Below the pieces are notes generated by a model. That model had not been told where the DNA came from. It ran no database searches and saw only the letters and a list, made by a program, of their open reading frames with translations. A DNA stretch of 26,680 bases from an uncultured Eubacteriales bacterium (GTDB lineage Bacteria; Bacillota; Clostridia; Christensenellales; UBA1242). The stretch covers positions 1 to 26,680 of the forward strand of contig CADBPU010000005.1 of NCBI GenBank assembly GCA_902796635.1, given 5' to 3'. The translations under genes were made by a program, and so were the position numbers. This document shows, in pieces, positions 1-6,747 of the stretch. Position 1 is the first letter of the stretch. Every line of letters begins with the position of its first letter.

Positions 1-138
1 ATATGGCAATCGTTTTGTTAAATCATAATGAACAGTGCTTTTTGCCATATTATATACCTTTGCCGTCTTTCTTACAGTTGCACCTGTTTTTATAACATAT
101 AACGCAATTTGCTTTGTTCTCAAATAAATATCTTTCAT
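1..138 (-). CDS. spoIIID: Sporulation transcription factor SpoIIID (5' part only)
   Basis: The first 46 codons of a small DNA-binding protein; the rest lies beyond the window. The visible translation starts MKDIYLRTKQIALYVIKTG and continues through a helix-turn-helix whose recognition-helix region reads AKSTVHYDLTKRLP, matching SpoIIID of Bacillus and Clostridium (SKSTVHKDLTERLP). In the family this protein is made in the mother cell under SigE and activates or represses many mother-cell sporulation genes, including its own. The ATG at 136-138 is preceded by an AAGGGG ribosome site about 5 nt upstream. A SigE-like promoter lies just upstream. In many Clostridia spoIIQ directly precedes spoIIID; here acpP lies between them. 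Identity is strong although the protein is incomplete. Confidence 0.93.
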   Translation of the reverse strand, partial: MKDIYLRTKQIALYVIKTGATVRKTAKVYNMAKSTVHYDLTKRLPY

Positions 139-156
139 ACACAACCCCTTTTGAGT

Positions 157-186
157 AATGTATTATTTGAGCAATAAAAAAATGAC
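157..186 (-). promoter_or_regulatory. Candidate SigE-type promoter of spoIIID
   Basis: Reading the minus strand, GTCATTT (186 to 180) is followed after 15 nt by AATACATT (164 to 157), close to the SigE pattern of an ATA/CATATT-like -35 and a CATACAAT-like -10. Transcription would start about 12-15 nt before the spoIIID ATG. SigE control of spoIIID is established in Bacillus and Clostridium; this assignment is inferred from similarity only. The -35 lies in one arm of an inverted repeat. Confidence 0.5.
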
Positions 187-198
187 AATAAATGTCAT
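182..198. repeat. Inverted repeat ATGACA-N5-TGTCAT
   Basis: A perfect 6-bp inverted repeat with a 5-nt spacer, overlapping the -35 of the candidate spoIIID promoter. Similar repeats occur at 22118-22132 (3-nt spacer) and, with one mismatch, at 25343-25360 (6-nt spacer), both upstream of sporulation genes. It could be a regulator site, but the background is very AT-rich. Confidence 0.4.
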
Positions 199-293
199 AT
201 TTTATACAATTATTTAAGATTGTGTTGTTTTATATATTTATTTGTAATCAAAGTCTTATTTGATTTTACAATTATATTAATTATAATTAAGAA

Positions 294-320
294 TAAAAAA
301 ACAAGGCAAAAGCCTTGTAA
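294..320 (-). terminator. Rho-independent terminator after acpP
   Basis: A 7-bp hairpin (301-307 pairs with 312-318, ACAAGGC/GCCTTGT, loop of four) is followed on the minus strand by a run of T (plus-strand A at 295-301). It starts 3 nt past the acpP stop. Confidence 0.85.
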
Positions 321-322
321 AA

Positions 323-556
323 TTACTTTGCAGTATTTTCATCTATATATTTAACAATATCGCCAACTGTATGCAATTTCATTGCAACTTCGTCTGGGAG
401 TGAAATGCCATATTCATCTTCAAGTGCCATTAACATTTCAACAACATCCAAACTATCAGCGCCCAAGTCGTCAACGATTTTTGTTTCCATTGTTACTTTT
501 TCTGGTGCTTTGTTAAGTTGTTCGCAAATAAGTTGTCTTACTCTTTCGAAACACAT
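323..556 (-). CDS. acpP: Acyl carrier protein
   Basis: Small acidic four-helix carrier protein of type II fatty acid synthesis; its phosphopantetheine arm carries the growing acyl chain in the cytoplasm. The 77-residue length is typical. The phosphopantetheine site is the DSL motif at residues 34-36 (GADSLDVVEM), with Ser35 as attachment point, and the following acidic helix includes MLMALEDEYGISLPDE. The ATG at 554-556 has a strong GGAGG site 6 nt upstream. The gene has its own SigA-type promoter and a terminator, so it is a single-gene unit. Its place between spoIIQ and spoIIID is unusual; acpP usually sits with fab genes or next to rnc. Whether another acpP exists in the genome cannot be seen here. 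Confidence 0.96.
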   Translation of the reverse strand: MCFERVRQLICEQLNKAPEKVTMETKIVDDLGADSLDVVEMLMALEDEYGISLPDEVAMKLHTVGDIVKYIDENTAK

Positions 557-582
557 AATATTTCCTCCAAATAATCAGTTAT

Positions 583-611
583 ATTATACATCTTTTAATT
601 TGTAATGTAAA
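583..611 (-). promoter_or_regulatory. SigA-type promoter of acpP
   Basis: On the minus strand TTTACA (611 to 606) and TATAAT (588 to 583) are separated by exactly 17 nt. The -10 lies 26 nt before the acpP ATG, leaving room for the GGAGG ribosome site. The rest of the gap up to 721 is AT-rich and shows no further feature. Confidence 0.7.
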
Positions 612-721
612 GTGATTTTATATTTTTTTTTATTTGTCAAAAATGTTAGTAAATACTGGATAAATATATATATTCAATTAGCATTAAAAAAAATGCAAAT
701 TTGATTTTATGAATTATGTAA

Positions 722-750
722 GATAAAAAACTCAAACAAAAGTTTGAGTT
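722..750 (-). terminator. Rho-independent terminator after spoIIQ
   Basis: A 9-bp perfect stem (729-737 with 742-750, AACTCAAAC/GTTTGAGTT, AAAA loop) followed on the minus strand by T residues. It starts a few nt past the spoIIQ stop. T/A runs flank both sides, so it could work in either direction. Confidence 0.85.
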
Positions 751-755
751 ATTTT

Positions 756-1352
756 TTACTTGTTTGAAATATCTAAATAACTTGCTGGGTCAACCAAATT
801 TCCGTCTTTCCAAACTTCAAAATGAACTTCGCCTGTATCAGAAACTTCACTTGTTGCAGTGTTGCTTGCTTTTCCAATCACATCACCTTTTTTGACGTTA
901 TCACCAAGTTTTACTGCTACATTTGAATCCAAACTGCCATAAGTGGTTTTTAAGCCATTTCCGTGGTCAATTTCTACAACTGTTCCCTGCAATAAATTAG
1001 TTGTAATTTTTGTAACTACTCCGTCATAAGCAGAATATACATCTGTACCAATGTCGGCAGCAAAATCTACTGCTTTATGAACTTCCCAAACATTAAGGTT
1101 TTTGTTGTATTGCAATTCAGTATCGCTATACCCTTTCAAAACGGTTCCATTCAAAACAGGACTAGAAAATGATATGACATCAGTGTTGGTTGGTACCGTT
1201 TTATCAACTTCATTTGACGCACCAATACTTGTCAAAACTATTGCTATTGCAAGCAATAAAATCAAAACTGCTAGTGCAATATAATATCCATATTTTGATA
1301 AAATTGATTTCATGTTATTTTTTCTTTTTGGTTGTGTTGTTTCGTTCTCCAT
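756..1352 (-). CDS. spoIIQ: SpoIIQ-like M23 (LytM) sporulation protein
   Basis: A 198-residue protein with a short basic cytosolic N-terminus, one membrane segment (about residues 22-44) and an extracytoplasmic M23/LytM domain (about 65-190). In sporulating Firmicutes SpoIIQ sits in the forespore membrane and binds mother-cell SpoIIIAH to form the engulfment channel. The metal-site residues His92 and Asp96 (HKAVD) are present, but in the usual HxH of M23 peptidases the first His is replaced by Glu (EVH, residues 175-177), so peptidase activity is doubtful; loss of M23 catalytic residues also occurs in Bacillus SpoIIQ. The ATG is preceded by GGAGG. A SigF-like promoter upstream and the nearby spoIIID support SpoIIQ over a generic LytM peptidase. 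Confidence 0.85.
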   Translation of the reverse strand: MENETTQPKRKNNMKSILSKYGYYIALAVLILLLAIAIVLTSIGASNEVDKTVPTNTDVISFSSPVLNGTVLKGYSDTELQYNKNLNVWEVHKAVDFAADIGTDVYSAYDGVVTKITTNLLQGTVVEIDHGNGLKTTYGSLDSNVAVKLGDNVKKGDVIGKASNTATSEVSDTGEVHFEVWKDGNLVDPASYLDISNK

Positions 1353-1369
1353 AATTCCTCCATGACATG

Positions 1370-1397
1370 ATTATTGACAACTTTTTTTTGTTTATAC
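1370..1397 (-). promoter_or_regulatory. Candidate SigF-type promoter of spoIIQ
   Basis: On the minus strand GTATA (1397 to 1393) matches the SigF -35 (GYATA), and after 14 nt GTCAATAAT (1378 to 1370) matches the SigF -10 pattern GGNNANAMT at all but one defined position. It ends 17 nt before the spoIIQ ATG. spoIIQ is a SigF target in Bacillus and Clostridium, which supports the call. Confidence 0.6.
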
Positions 1398-1413
1398 AAT
1401 AAAATTAAAAAAA

Positions 1414-1890
1414 TTAAAAACCATTTAGGATAAGTGGGTATCCTATGTTAATTTCATTTTTATTGTAAGCAATTTGAGTATTAATTTTTTGATTATCTAC
1501 TATAACATAATTGGATAGTGATGAATTGTAGCATAACAAAGATTTGTAGCAATCAAAGTTCTCAACTTTAACACAAAAAGTAGAATATTTTTCAAGCAAC
1601 TTTTCAAGAGTTTTACTTTTATAATTTGATATTCTTACACTTTCGCCATAAATATCACTCAACTTACCTTTTACTGAATTTGCAAACTGCAAATCGCAAG
1701 CAACAATAGTATAATTTCCATTTTGTATTGTCTCGGCATTTTCTATATCATTTTCGACATGACTTGTATAAAAATAATATGTAGTTTTTTCTTGACTATC
1801 AATGTTCAAAACAGGTTTTGTTATTGGCACACACACAAAACAAAACACAGCCAAACAAAACACGGCAAATCTTAATCTCAATATTTTCAT
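1414..1890 (-). CDS. Unrecognised exported protein upstream of spoIIQ
   Basis: A 158-residue protein I do not recognise. The N-terminus (MKILRLRFAVFCLAVFCFVC) is a signal peptide or membrane anchor; the remainder, about 130 residues, looks like a compact extracytoplasmic domain with five Cys. In several Clostridia the gene before spoIIQ is spoIID; this is far too short for that and lacks a SpoIID signature. A distant relation to YwmB-type proteins, which occur near spoIID in Bacillus, is only a positional guess. I chose the ATG at 1888-1890 over an upstream in-frame TTG (1906-1908) because the TTG would overlap a promoter-like -10. Neither start has a Shine-Dalgarno sequence; a TTGCTT-18-AATAAT promoter would start transcription at the ATG. 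Confidence 0.7.
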   Translation of the reverse strand: MKILRLRFAVFCLAVFCFVCVPITKPVLNIDSQEKTTYYFYTSHVENDIENAETIQNGNYTIVACDLQFANSVKGKLSDIYGESVRISNYKSKTLEKLLEKYSTFCVKVENFDCYKSLLCYNSSLSNYVIVDNQKINTQIAYNKNEINIGYPLILNGF

Positions 1891-1897
1891 AAAAAAA

Positions 1898-1927
1898 ATT
1901 ATTGCCAATTTTATAAAATTTAAGCAA
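1898..1927 (-). promoter_or_regulatory. Candidate promoter abutting the 158-aa ORF start
   Basis: On the minus strand TTGCTT (1927 to 1922), an 18-nt spacer and AATAAT (1903 to 1898) lie seven T residues before the ATG, so the predicted transcript would begin within 0-2 nt of the start codon. Confidence 0.4.
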
Positions 1928-1938
1928 TAATCTTTTTC

Positions 1939-3078
1939 TTAAAAATCAAAATTTAACAAACCACTACTATACATCAAACTCAAAAAGTTAGCATCTTTGA
2001 AAATATCTGGTTCCAAACACAATAAATTTGTAAACTGTATATCATTAATATTTGAAAATATATTATAGAAATAATCTATATCTTTTTCGGCAATTTGGCT
2101 TTTTATATATTTTTCAAAAACCATTTGAGTCTTTACATATTCCAAAAGTTTGTATCTAAATTCCTGCAACAAAAAATTGATTTTTGTGTCTGGCAATTCT
2201 TGCTGCCTAAAATTTGATATCTGCTTTGCCTGCAAAAGATAATCGGTGTGTTTTTGATAATCAACAGCATTTTTGAACTTTATTGTGTAATACTTGAAAA
2301 AGTTTTTTTCCAAAGATGATATAAGCAAAGAAAACACATATTTTGTTTCTATTATGTTTTTAGGTCTATTATATTTCTTATATAAATTTAATAGATTATC
2401 AAGCAAATTTGGGGAAATTTTTGCTTCATATATGCAATAAGAAAGATATATTTTACAGATTTCTATTACTGAATTTTTTGAAATATCATTGTTTGCGATA
2501 AAATTTTGCAAATCTTGCAATATCTTTTTTGAAACAGACAAGTCAACATCTTGTTTATTTTTTTGAAAAAACAAATTGTTTATTTTGTTTTGCAAAACAC
2601 AAAACGAAAGACTACTTATTTCTAATATTGCTCTTGATATAAATTCACCAAAATTAAACACATTATTTACAGAAAAAACTATACCCATTGGATAGTTGCA
2701 ATCTTTATAACACATTTCATCTGCAAAATAATAATTTTTGAAGCAAGAACTATCACAGATATTTGTAAGTGCAAAAATGTAAGGAATATTTTTTTGATAA
2801 CAAACGCTTTTGATTTTGTCAACGTCATGATTATTTACTGCGATAATACATGAAACATTGTCAATATCTTTTATGCTCTCTATATTGCGTTCAACTTGAA
2901 TTTTACACATTGCGTTTGACCTTAAACTGCTTATTTCTGCACCAAACTCAAAATATTTATCAATAACAATAATTGTTTGATACAAAAAATATTTTTCTAG
3001 CTCTCTTTTAAGTTCAATTTCAATATTATTAGACACATAGGCAAATTCAATGCCACTATTTACTATTTTTTCTGCCAT
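1939..3078 (-). CDS. Degenerate Fe-ADH/dehydroquinate-synthase-fold protein
   Basis: A 379-residue protein of uncertain function. Residues about 1-150 follow the N-terminal, nucleotide-binding half of iron-containing alcohol dehydrogenases, glycerol-1-phosphate dehydrogenases and 3-dehydroquinate synthases: a Rossmann-like start, then a strand (CIIAVNNHDVDKIKSV) where the family has IIaVGGGsvxDxaK, then IPYIFALT where the family has IPfisvPT. The glycine triplet is replaced by NNH, and the C-terminal half is helical, Lys/Asn-rich and shows none of the expected metal-binding His motifs. I infer a pseudoenzyme, not an active dehydrogenase. No ribosome site precedes the ATG at 3076-3078; a weak -10 (TATGAT or GATACT) lies 8-11 nt upstream. 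The neighbours, a flippase-like protein and spoIIQ, do not suggest a role. The family assignment is tentative. Confidence 0.65.
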   Translation of the reverse strand: MAEKIVNSGIEFAYVSNNIEIELKRELEKYFLYQTIIVIDKYFEFGAEISSLRSNAMCKIQVERNIESIKDIDNVSCIIAVNNHDVDKIKSVCYQKNIPYIFALTNICDSSCFKNYYFADEMCYKDCNYPMGIVFSVNNVFNFGEFISRAILEISSLSFCVLQNKINNLFFQKNKQDVDLSVSKKILQDLQNFIANNDISKNSVIEICKIYLSYCIYEAKISPNLLDNLLNLYKKYNRPKNIIETKYVFSLLISSLEKNFFKYYTIKFKNAVDYQKHTDYLLQAKQISNFRQQELPDTKINFLLQEFRYKLLEYVKTQMVFEKYIKSQIAEKDIDYFYNIFSNINDIQFTNLLCLEPDIFKDANFLSLMYSSGLLNFDF

Positions 3079-3167
3079 AAAAAAATAGTATCATATATCT
3101 AAAAAATAAAATTAAAAGAAAATGTAAAATATTGTTGAAATTTGATAAATATTACAATCATTATAAA

Positions 3168-3200
3168 GAAAAAACACAAACAAATTATTCTTGCTTGTGT
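3168..3200 (-). terminator. Terminator overlapping the end of the flippase-like gene
   Basis: A 9-bp stem with one G-U pair (3191-3199 with 3175-3183 as read on the minus strand, CACAAGCAA/TTGTTTGTG, 7-nt loop) is followed by a T run. The last codons and stop of the upstream gene lie within the hairpin. The gap from 3079 to 3167 shows nothing else clear. Confidence 0.7.
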
Positions 3201-4744
3201 TTTTCAACTCTCTTAAATTTTATCTTTTTTACACTTGATTTTTTATAAATTTTTCTTTGATTTTTTTCTTTGCGCTTGTTCAAATCTTTAAGTCGCATTT
3301 CCATAAGCATTTGCTCTGCCGGATAAACTTTTTTATTCATTTCTTCATTTGAAACCAAATCACTATTTTTGATGATTTCATCTGCGCCATAGTCATCGTA
3401 CTTGTCAAGACCTGTAAACATTTGTTTTGCAAGTTTGTCTTCTTCTTGATTTTGAACCACACTAATCGTCTTTCTGTTTTCAGCAAGTGTCTCTCTAAAT
3501 GTAGGCAACTTTTTTACATCATCAGCAAGCCCTTGTGCTTTAAGTTTTTCATATCTACGATTGCCAATAACAAAGTCATAAACCAGCACAAGTAGTCCTT
3601 GAAGTAAAAATACATAATACGTTATGATTCTCCATGTGAGAACAGGCCAAAATGTTTTACCTTGAAATATTGTGCCAAAAATAATGACAAACATTGCTTC
3701 TGCACCACCACCAGCGCCAGGTGTTGGAATAAATCCAAGTGTAAGCCCACAAATTACGGATTGAATAAATGTGGTAAAGAATGTTATTCCTTGCGCTTCA
3801 ATAGTTGCTATTGGCACAAACGCATAACAGATAAAGAAAGGAATTATGTTATTGACAAATATATCTGCTGATGCAAGGAATATTTCACTAATCAAAACAA
3901 TAGGATTTGATGCAAGCGTCTTAAATGTCTTTTGATAGTTTACAACAAAACGCATAACTTTTCTAAAAGTTTTTTGATAGTTTTTGACTATATGCATTTT
4001 TGAAAGCAACTTCAAAATTCCAATAACAATTTTAGGTCCAAATCTTTTACTTACTGAAAGCAAAATTATAGATGAAAAAATTACAATATTGATTATAACA
4101 GCTACCCATGCAACTGTTGTAGTAAATGGGTCAGTTGTACTTCCATAAACAATACCATTATAGATTAAAACTGCTGAGCAAATGATAACATAAGATATCT
4201 GCCATGTAATATATCTCATAAGTGGAATGCCGGTTGCAATATCTCCACGTATTCCACGCTTATTCATGTAAAGCATTTGAAATGGCTGACCACCTGTGCT
4301 CATTGGTGTCAAGTTGTCATAATACTTTCCAAGTGCTGCCGTTTTATATGCCAAAAACGGTCTAGTCTTTTTGGTCGATTTTTTAATCAAAATCATTAAT
4401 TTTAATGTTTCAATTAAAATTATAGCAACAACTATTGCGGCCAAAATGGCTATATATTTCCAATTTATAAATGGTGCATATACAGAACTTGGGTCATTAC
4501 CTGTAAGCTGAACTATCAAAATAATAGCAAGTATTGCCATATTCAAAACAAAAGAAATAATGCTGAAAAGTTTTTTTCTTTTTGCTTTTCTTTTTGCCTT
4601 ATTTTCTTTTTCTAATTGTTTTTGTTCTTCTGTTCTAATTTTATATTTTTTTGTATAATCTACAACCTTTTCAAACTGCAAAAATGGCAAGAATTTTTCT
4701 TGCTTATTTTTTATTATTAATCCTAATTTTTTCTTTTTTGCCAA
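3185..4744 (-). CDS. Flippase-like integral membrane protein (LPG synthase TM/UPF0104 family)
   Basis: A 519-residue multi-pass membrane protein. The core (about residues 60-395) has 7-8 hydrophobic segments and the family signature around GLTLGFIPTPGAGGGAEA, as in the transmembrane half of lysylphosphatidylglycerol synthase (MprF) and AglD-type proteins, thought to act as lipid flippases. There is no soluble aminoacyl-transferase domain, so it is not a full MprF; which lipid it moves cannot be read from sequence. The core is flanked by a Lys-rich N-terminal stretch of about 55 residues and a charged C-terminal tail of about 125 residues. The start is a TTG (4742-4744) with AGGTG 6 nt upstream; no nearby ATG fits. 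It is transcribed alone, with its own promoter and terminator. Confidence 0.85.
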   Translation of the reverse strand: MAKKKKLGLIIKNKQEKFLPFLQFEKVVDYTKKYKIRTEEQKQLEKENKAKRKAKRKKLFSIISFVLNMAILAIILIVQLTGNDPSSVYAPFINWKYIAILAAIVVAIILIETLKLMILIKKSTKKTRPFLAYKTAALGKYYDNLTPMSTGGQPFQMLYMNKRGIRGDIATGIPLMRYITWQISYVIICSAVLIYNGIVYGSTTDPFTTTVAWVAVIINIVIFSSIILLSVSKRFGPKIVIGILKLLSKMHIVKNYQKTFRKVMRFVVNYQKTFKTLASNPIVLISEIFLASADIFVNNIIPFFICYAFVPIATIEAQGITFFTTFIQSVICGLTLGFIPTPGAGGGAEAMFVIIFGTIFQGKTFWPVLTWRIITYYVFLLQGLLVLVYDFVIGNRRYEKLKAQGLADDVKKLPTFRETLAENRKTISVVQNQEEDKLAKQMFTGLDKYDDYGADEIIKNSDLVSNEEMNKKVYPAEQMLMEMRLKDLNKRKEKNQRKIYKKSSVKKIKFKRVEKHKQE

Positions 4745-4791
4745 ATTTACACCTAATTTAATTTGTGAGATTAAAATTTATTAATACATAT

Positions 4792-4820
4792 AATTTACCA
4801 TTATATTCAAAATATGTCAA
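4792..4820 (-). promoter_or_regulatory. SigA-type promoter of the flippase-like gene
   Basis: On the minus strand TTGACA (4820 to 4815) and TAAATT (4797 to 4792) are separated by 17 nt. It lies just past the prsA-like gene's terminator, giving a leader of about 40 nt before the TTG start. Confidence 0.65.
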
Positions 4821-4827
4821 CTTGAAA

Positions 4828-4855
4828 CAAAAAAGTGTAGATAAAATCTACACTT
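4828..4855 (-). terminator. Rho-independent terminator after the foldase gene
   Basis: A 9-bp perfect stem (4833-4841 with 4847-4855, AAGTGTAGA/TCTACACTT, 5-nt loop) followed by T residues on the minus strand. It begins 3 nt after the stop codon and closes the GlmU-like/pth/mfd/foldase unit. Confidence 0.88.
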
Positions 4856-4858
4856 AAA

Positions 4859-6616
4859 TTAATACAAATCTTCATAAGCATTAACATAATATGTTACAAC
4901 AAGGTTTTGTTTTGCTGTATCAATAATGCTGTTTTGATAATTTGACCATGTGCTTGAATAAATTGTGTCATAAATAAAGTCATACATAGTTTTGTTTGTG
5001 CCAAGCATGAGTTTCATTGTGTAAAGTTTGTCAGCATCTGTGTGGTCTAAATTTCTTACTTGCTCTATTGTAAGTTCGTTGTCAAACAATCCAGCATTGA
5101 AAATTATATGATAACCACTATAATTATCTTGGCTTACAAATACAGGGTCGCTAAGGTTTCCACCTTGTGGCATTGCATTGGCAAGTTCTCTGCTTGCATC
5201 AGCAAAATTTTTTGTCATTGTATCGCTTACTGTTGTATCAAGATTTACTGAATAATAATGCGTTGCATTAATCATACCTGTATCTTGACCATATTTGTAG
5301 ATGTATTTGTTAAATGCTACTGCTTTTTCTTCTGTTGTTGAATAATTTGCAAGGTCGGCGCTGATTTCTGCCATAACTTCGGCAACTGTTTTTGTTACTT
5401 CTGTTTCTTTACCTTCTTCATCTCTTTCATGAACAACAGTTTTGTTTAACACTTTTTGATATTCTTCATCATATTCTTGTTGCGAAATAACACCAGTTTC
5501 TAAACTTGTTTTAAGTTCGCTTATTTCTTCAAGTTGTTCATCACTCAATTTTATTAAAACATGACTAACTGCAACAAATTTTCTTTGTTCCCCATTATCA
5601 TTTGTGCCATAATCTCTGTGATAATAAACTTTGCTTGGGTCATCTTGCATTGCTTTTACATACGCAGCATAACTATCATCAAATGTTTCTGACATATATG
5701 TCTCATAACTACTTTCAACAAGTTGTTTATAGTAATCAACAACCTTTTTATTGAATGCGTTGTCTATAACTTGAATATATCTTTCGTAAACATTTTGAAG
5801 TTCTGTTGTATATTTGTTTTCTTCATGAATATTATAGATTCTTTCAAGTTCATAAATAAATGCAATTTTTTCACTTGTAGTGAGACCAAGATTTGAATAT
5901 ACAGCATCAAATTGTGCTTGATTTACATTTTTCAAATCTTCTATTGTTAAATTTTTGTTTTTGTAATTCAAAGTCAATTTTTTGATATATCTTTTGAATG
6001 CTTTTGCGCTGACTTCTGCATTACCTGTTTCGTCTTGCACAAAATCAGCAACTGTCAATTCGTTTTCTTCTGCTGGTTCTAGTTTTGGTGTGGTTGTTGT
6101 CCAAACGCCATCTTCATAAGACACTTTTTTCTCATACTCTTTATAGGCGTCAAATTCATTTGACTCTTCTTCATCTTCTTCGTCATCTTCTGTTTCTGTA
6201 ATCTCATTTTCTATATTTTTGATTTGCTCATTTACAGAGTCAAAAGTGTCTTGCCAAAGTGCATTTTGCCAAACATTTTTGTTGAATATGACTTGACCAT
6301 TATAAACCATTTCTTTATTAGCATTTTCTGTGATGAGTTCTTTTGCTTTTTCCAAAACAATTTGTCTATCAATAAGTCCGTCCAAAACTGTTTTTATTGC
6401 TTTTTCTGCTGTGTAGCCATAATATTGAACGTATTGATAACCATAATTGTTGTATGCTGTGATAAGGTCTTGTTTTGATATTTCTATATTTTCGCCAGCA
6501 GTTGCAACTGTTCTATTCAAATATTTTTCTGTGTTCCTCTGTACTAAACTACAGCCCGTAAACGCAAACGAACTTGATAGTAGCAAGCAAATAAGTATTT
6601 TTCCTAATTTTTTCAC
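4859..6616 (-). CDS. PrsA/SurA-type peptidyl-prolyl isomerase lipoprotein
   Basis: A 585-residue lipoprotein: signal peptide with lipobox AFTGC (lipidated Cys21), a helical SurA_N/PrsA-like chaperone region (about 35-330) and a divergent parvulin domain (about 345-510). The parvulin end strands are visible: SHVLIKL near residue 351 and GYHIIF near 503, both with their His. The first strand and first helix are separated by roughly 50 inserted residues, and the usual GGDLG loop is not conserved. PrsA-type proteins sit on the outer face of the membrane and help exported proteins fold. A highly acidic stretch (TEDDEEDEEES) lies near residue 145. The start is GTG (6614-6616) with GGAG 8-9 nt upstream. 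A prsA-like gene next to mfd is a common clostridial arrangement. Isomerase activity is uncertain. Confidence 0.87.
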   Translation of the reverse strand: MKKLGKILICLLLSSSFAFTGCSLVQRNTEKYLNRTVATAGENIEISKQDLITAYNNYGYQYVQYYGYTAEKAIKTVLDGLIDRQIVLEKAKELITENANKEMVYNGQVIFNKNVWQNALWQDTFDSVNEQIKNIENEITETEDDEEDEEESNEFDAYKEYEKKVSYEDGVWTTTTPKLEPAEENELTVADFVQDETGNAEVSAKAFKRYIKKLTLNYKNKNLTIEDLKNVNQAQFDAVYSNLGLTTSEKIAFIYELERIYNIHEENKYTTELQNVYERYIQVIDNAFNKKVVDYYKQLVESSYETYMSETFDDSYAAYVKAMQDDPSKVYYHRDYGTNDNGEQRKFVAVSHVLIKLSDEQLEEISELKTSLETGVISQQEYDEEYQKVLNKTVVHERDEEGKETEVTKTVAEVMAEISADLANYSTTEEKAVAFNKYIYKYGQDTGMINATHYYSVNLDTTVSDTMTKNFADASRELANAMPQGGNLSDPVFVSQDNYSGYHIIFNAGLFDNELTIEQVRNLDHTDADKLYTMKLMLGTNKTMYDFIYDTIYSSTWSNYQNSIIDTAKQNLVVTYYVNAYEDLY

Positions 6617-6747
6617 GATTAAATCTCCATAGTCTCGACACTATTATACATTATTTATTTACTAAAAGCAAATAATTAGACAAAAAATAATATATTAGTT
6701 TATAAAAATTTAGGTGATTAATTTTTCATATTTTTTAGTTTTTGATT

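Noticed and set aside
405..605. A 66-codon plus-strand frame opposite acpP
   Set aside because: It is the complement of the highly conserved ACP gene; Ser-rich translation is the antisense reading of acidic codons.
1939..3078. Calling this an active 3-dehydroquinate synthase or glycerol-1-phosphate dehydrogenase
   Set aside because: The GGG nucleotide-binding turn and metal-binding His residues are missing.
3185..4744. Full lysylphosphatidylglycerol synthase MprF
   Set aside because: Only the membrane flippase-like region is present; there is no soluble aminoacyl-transferase domain.
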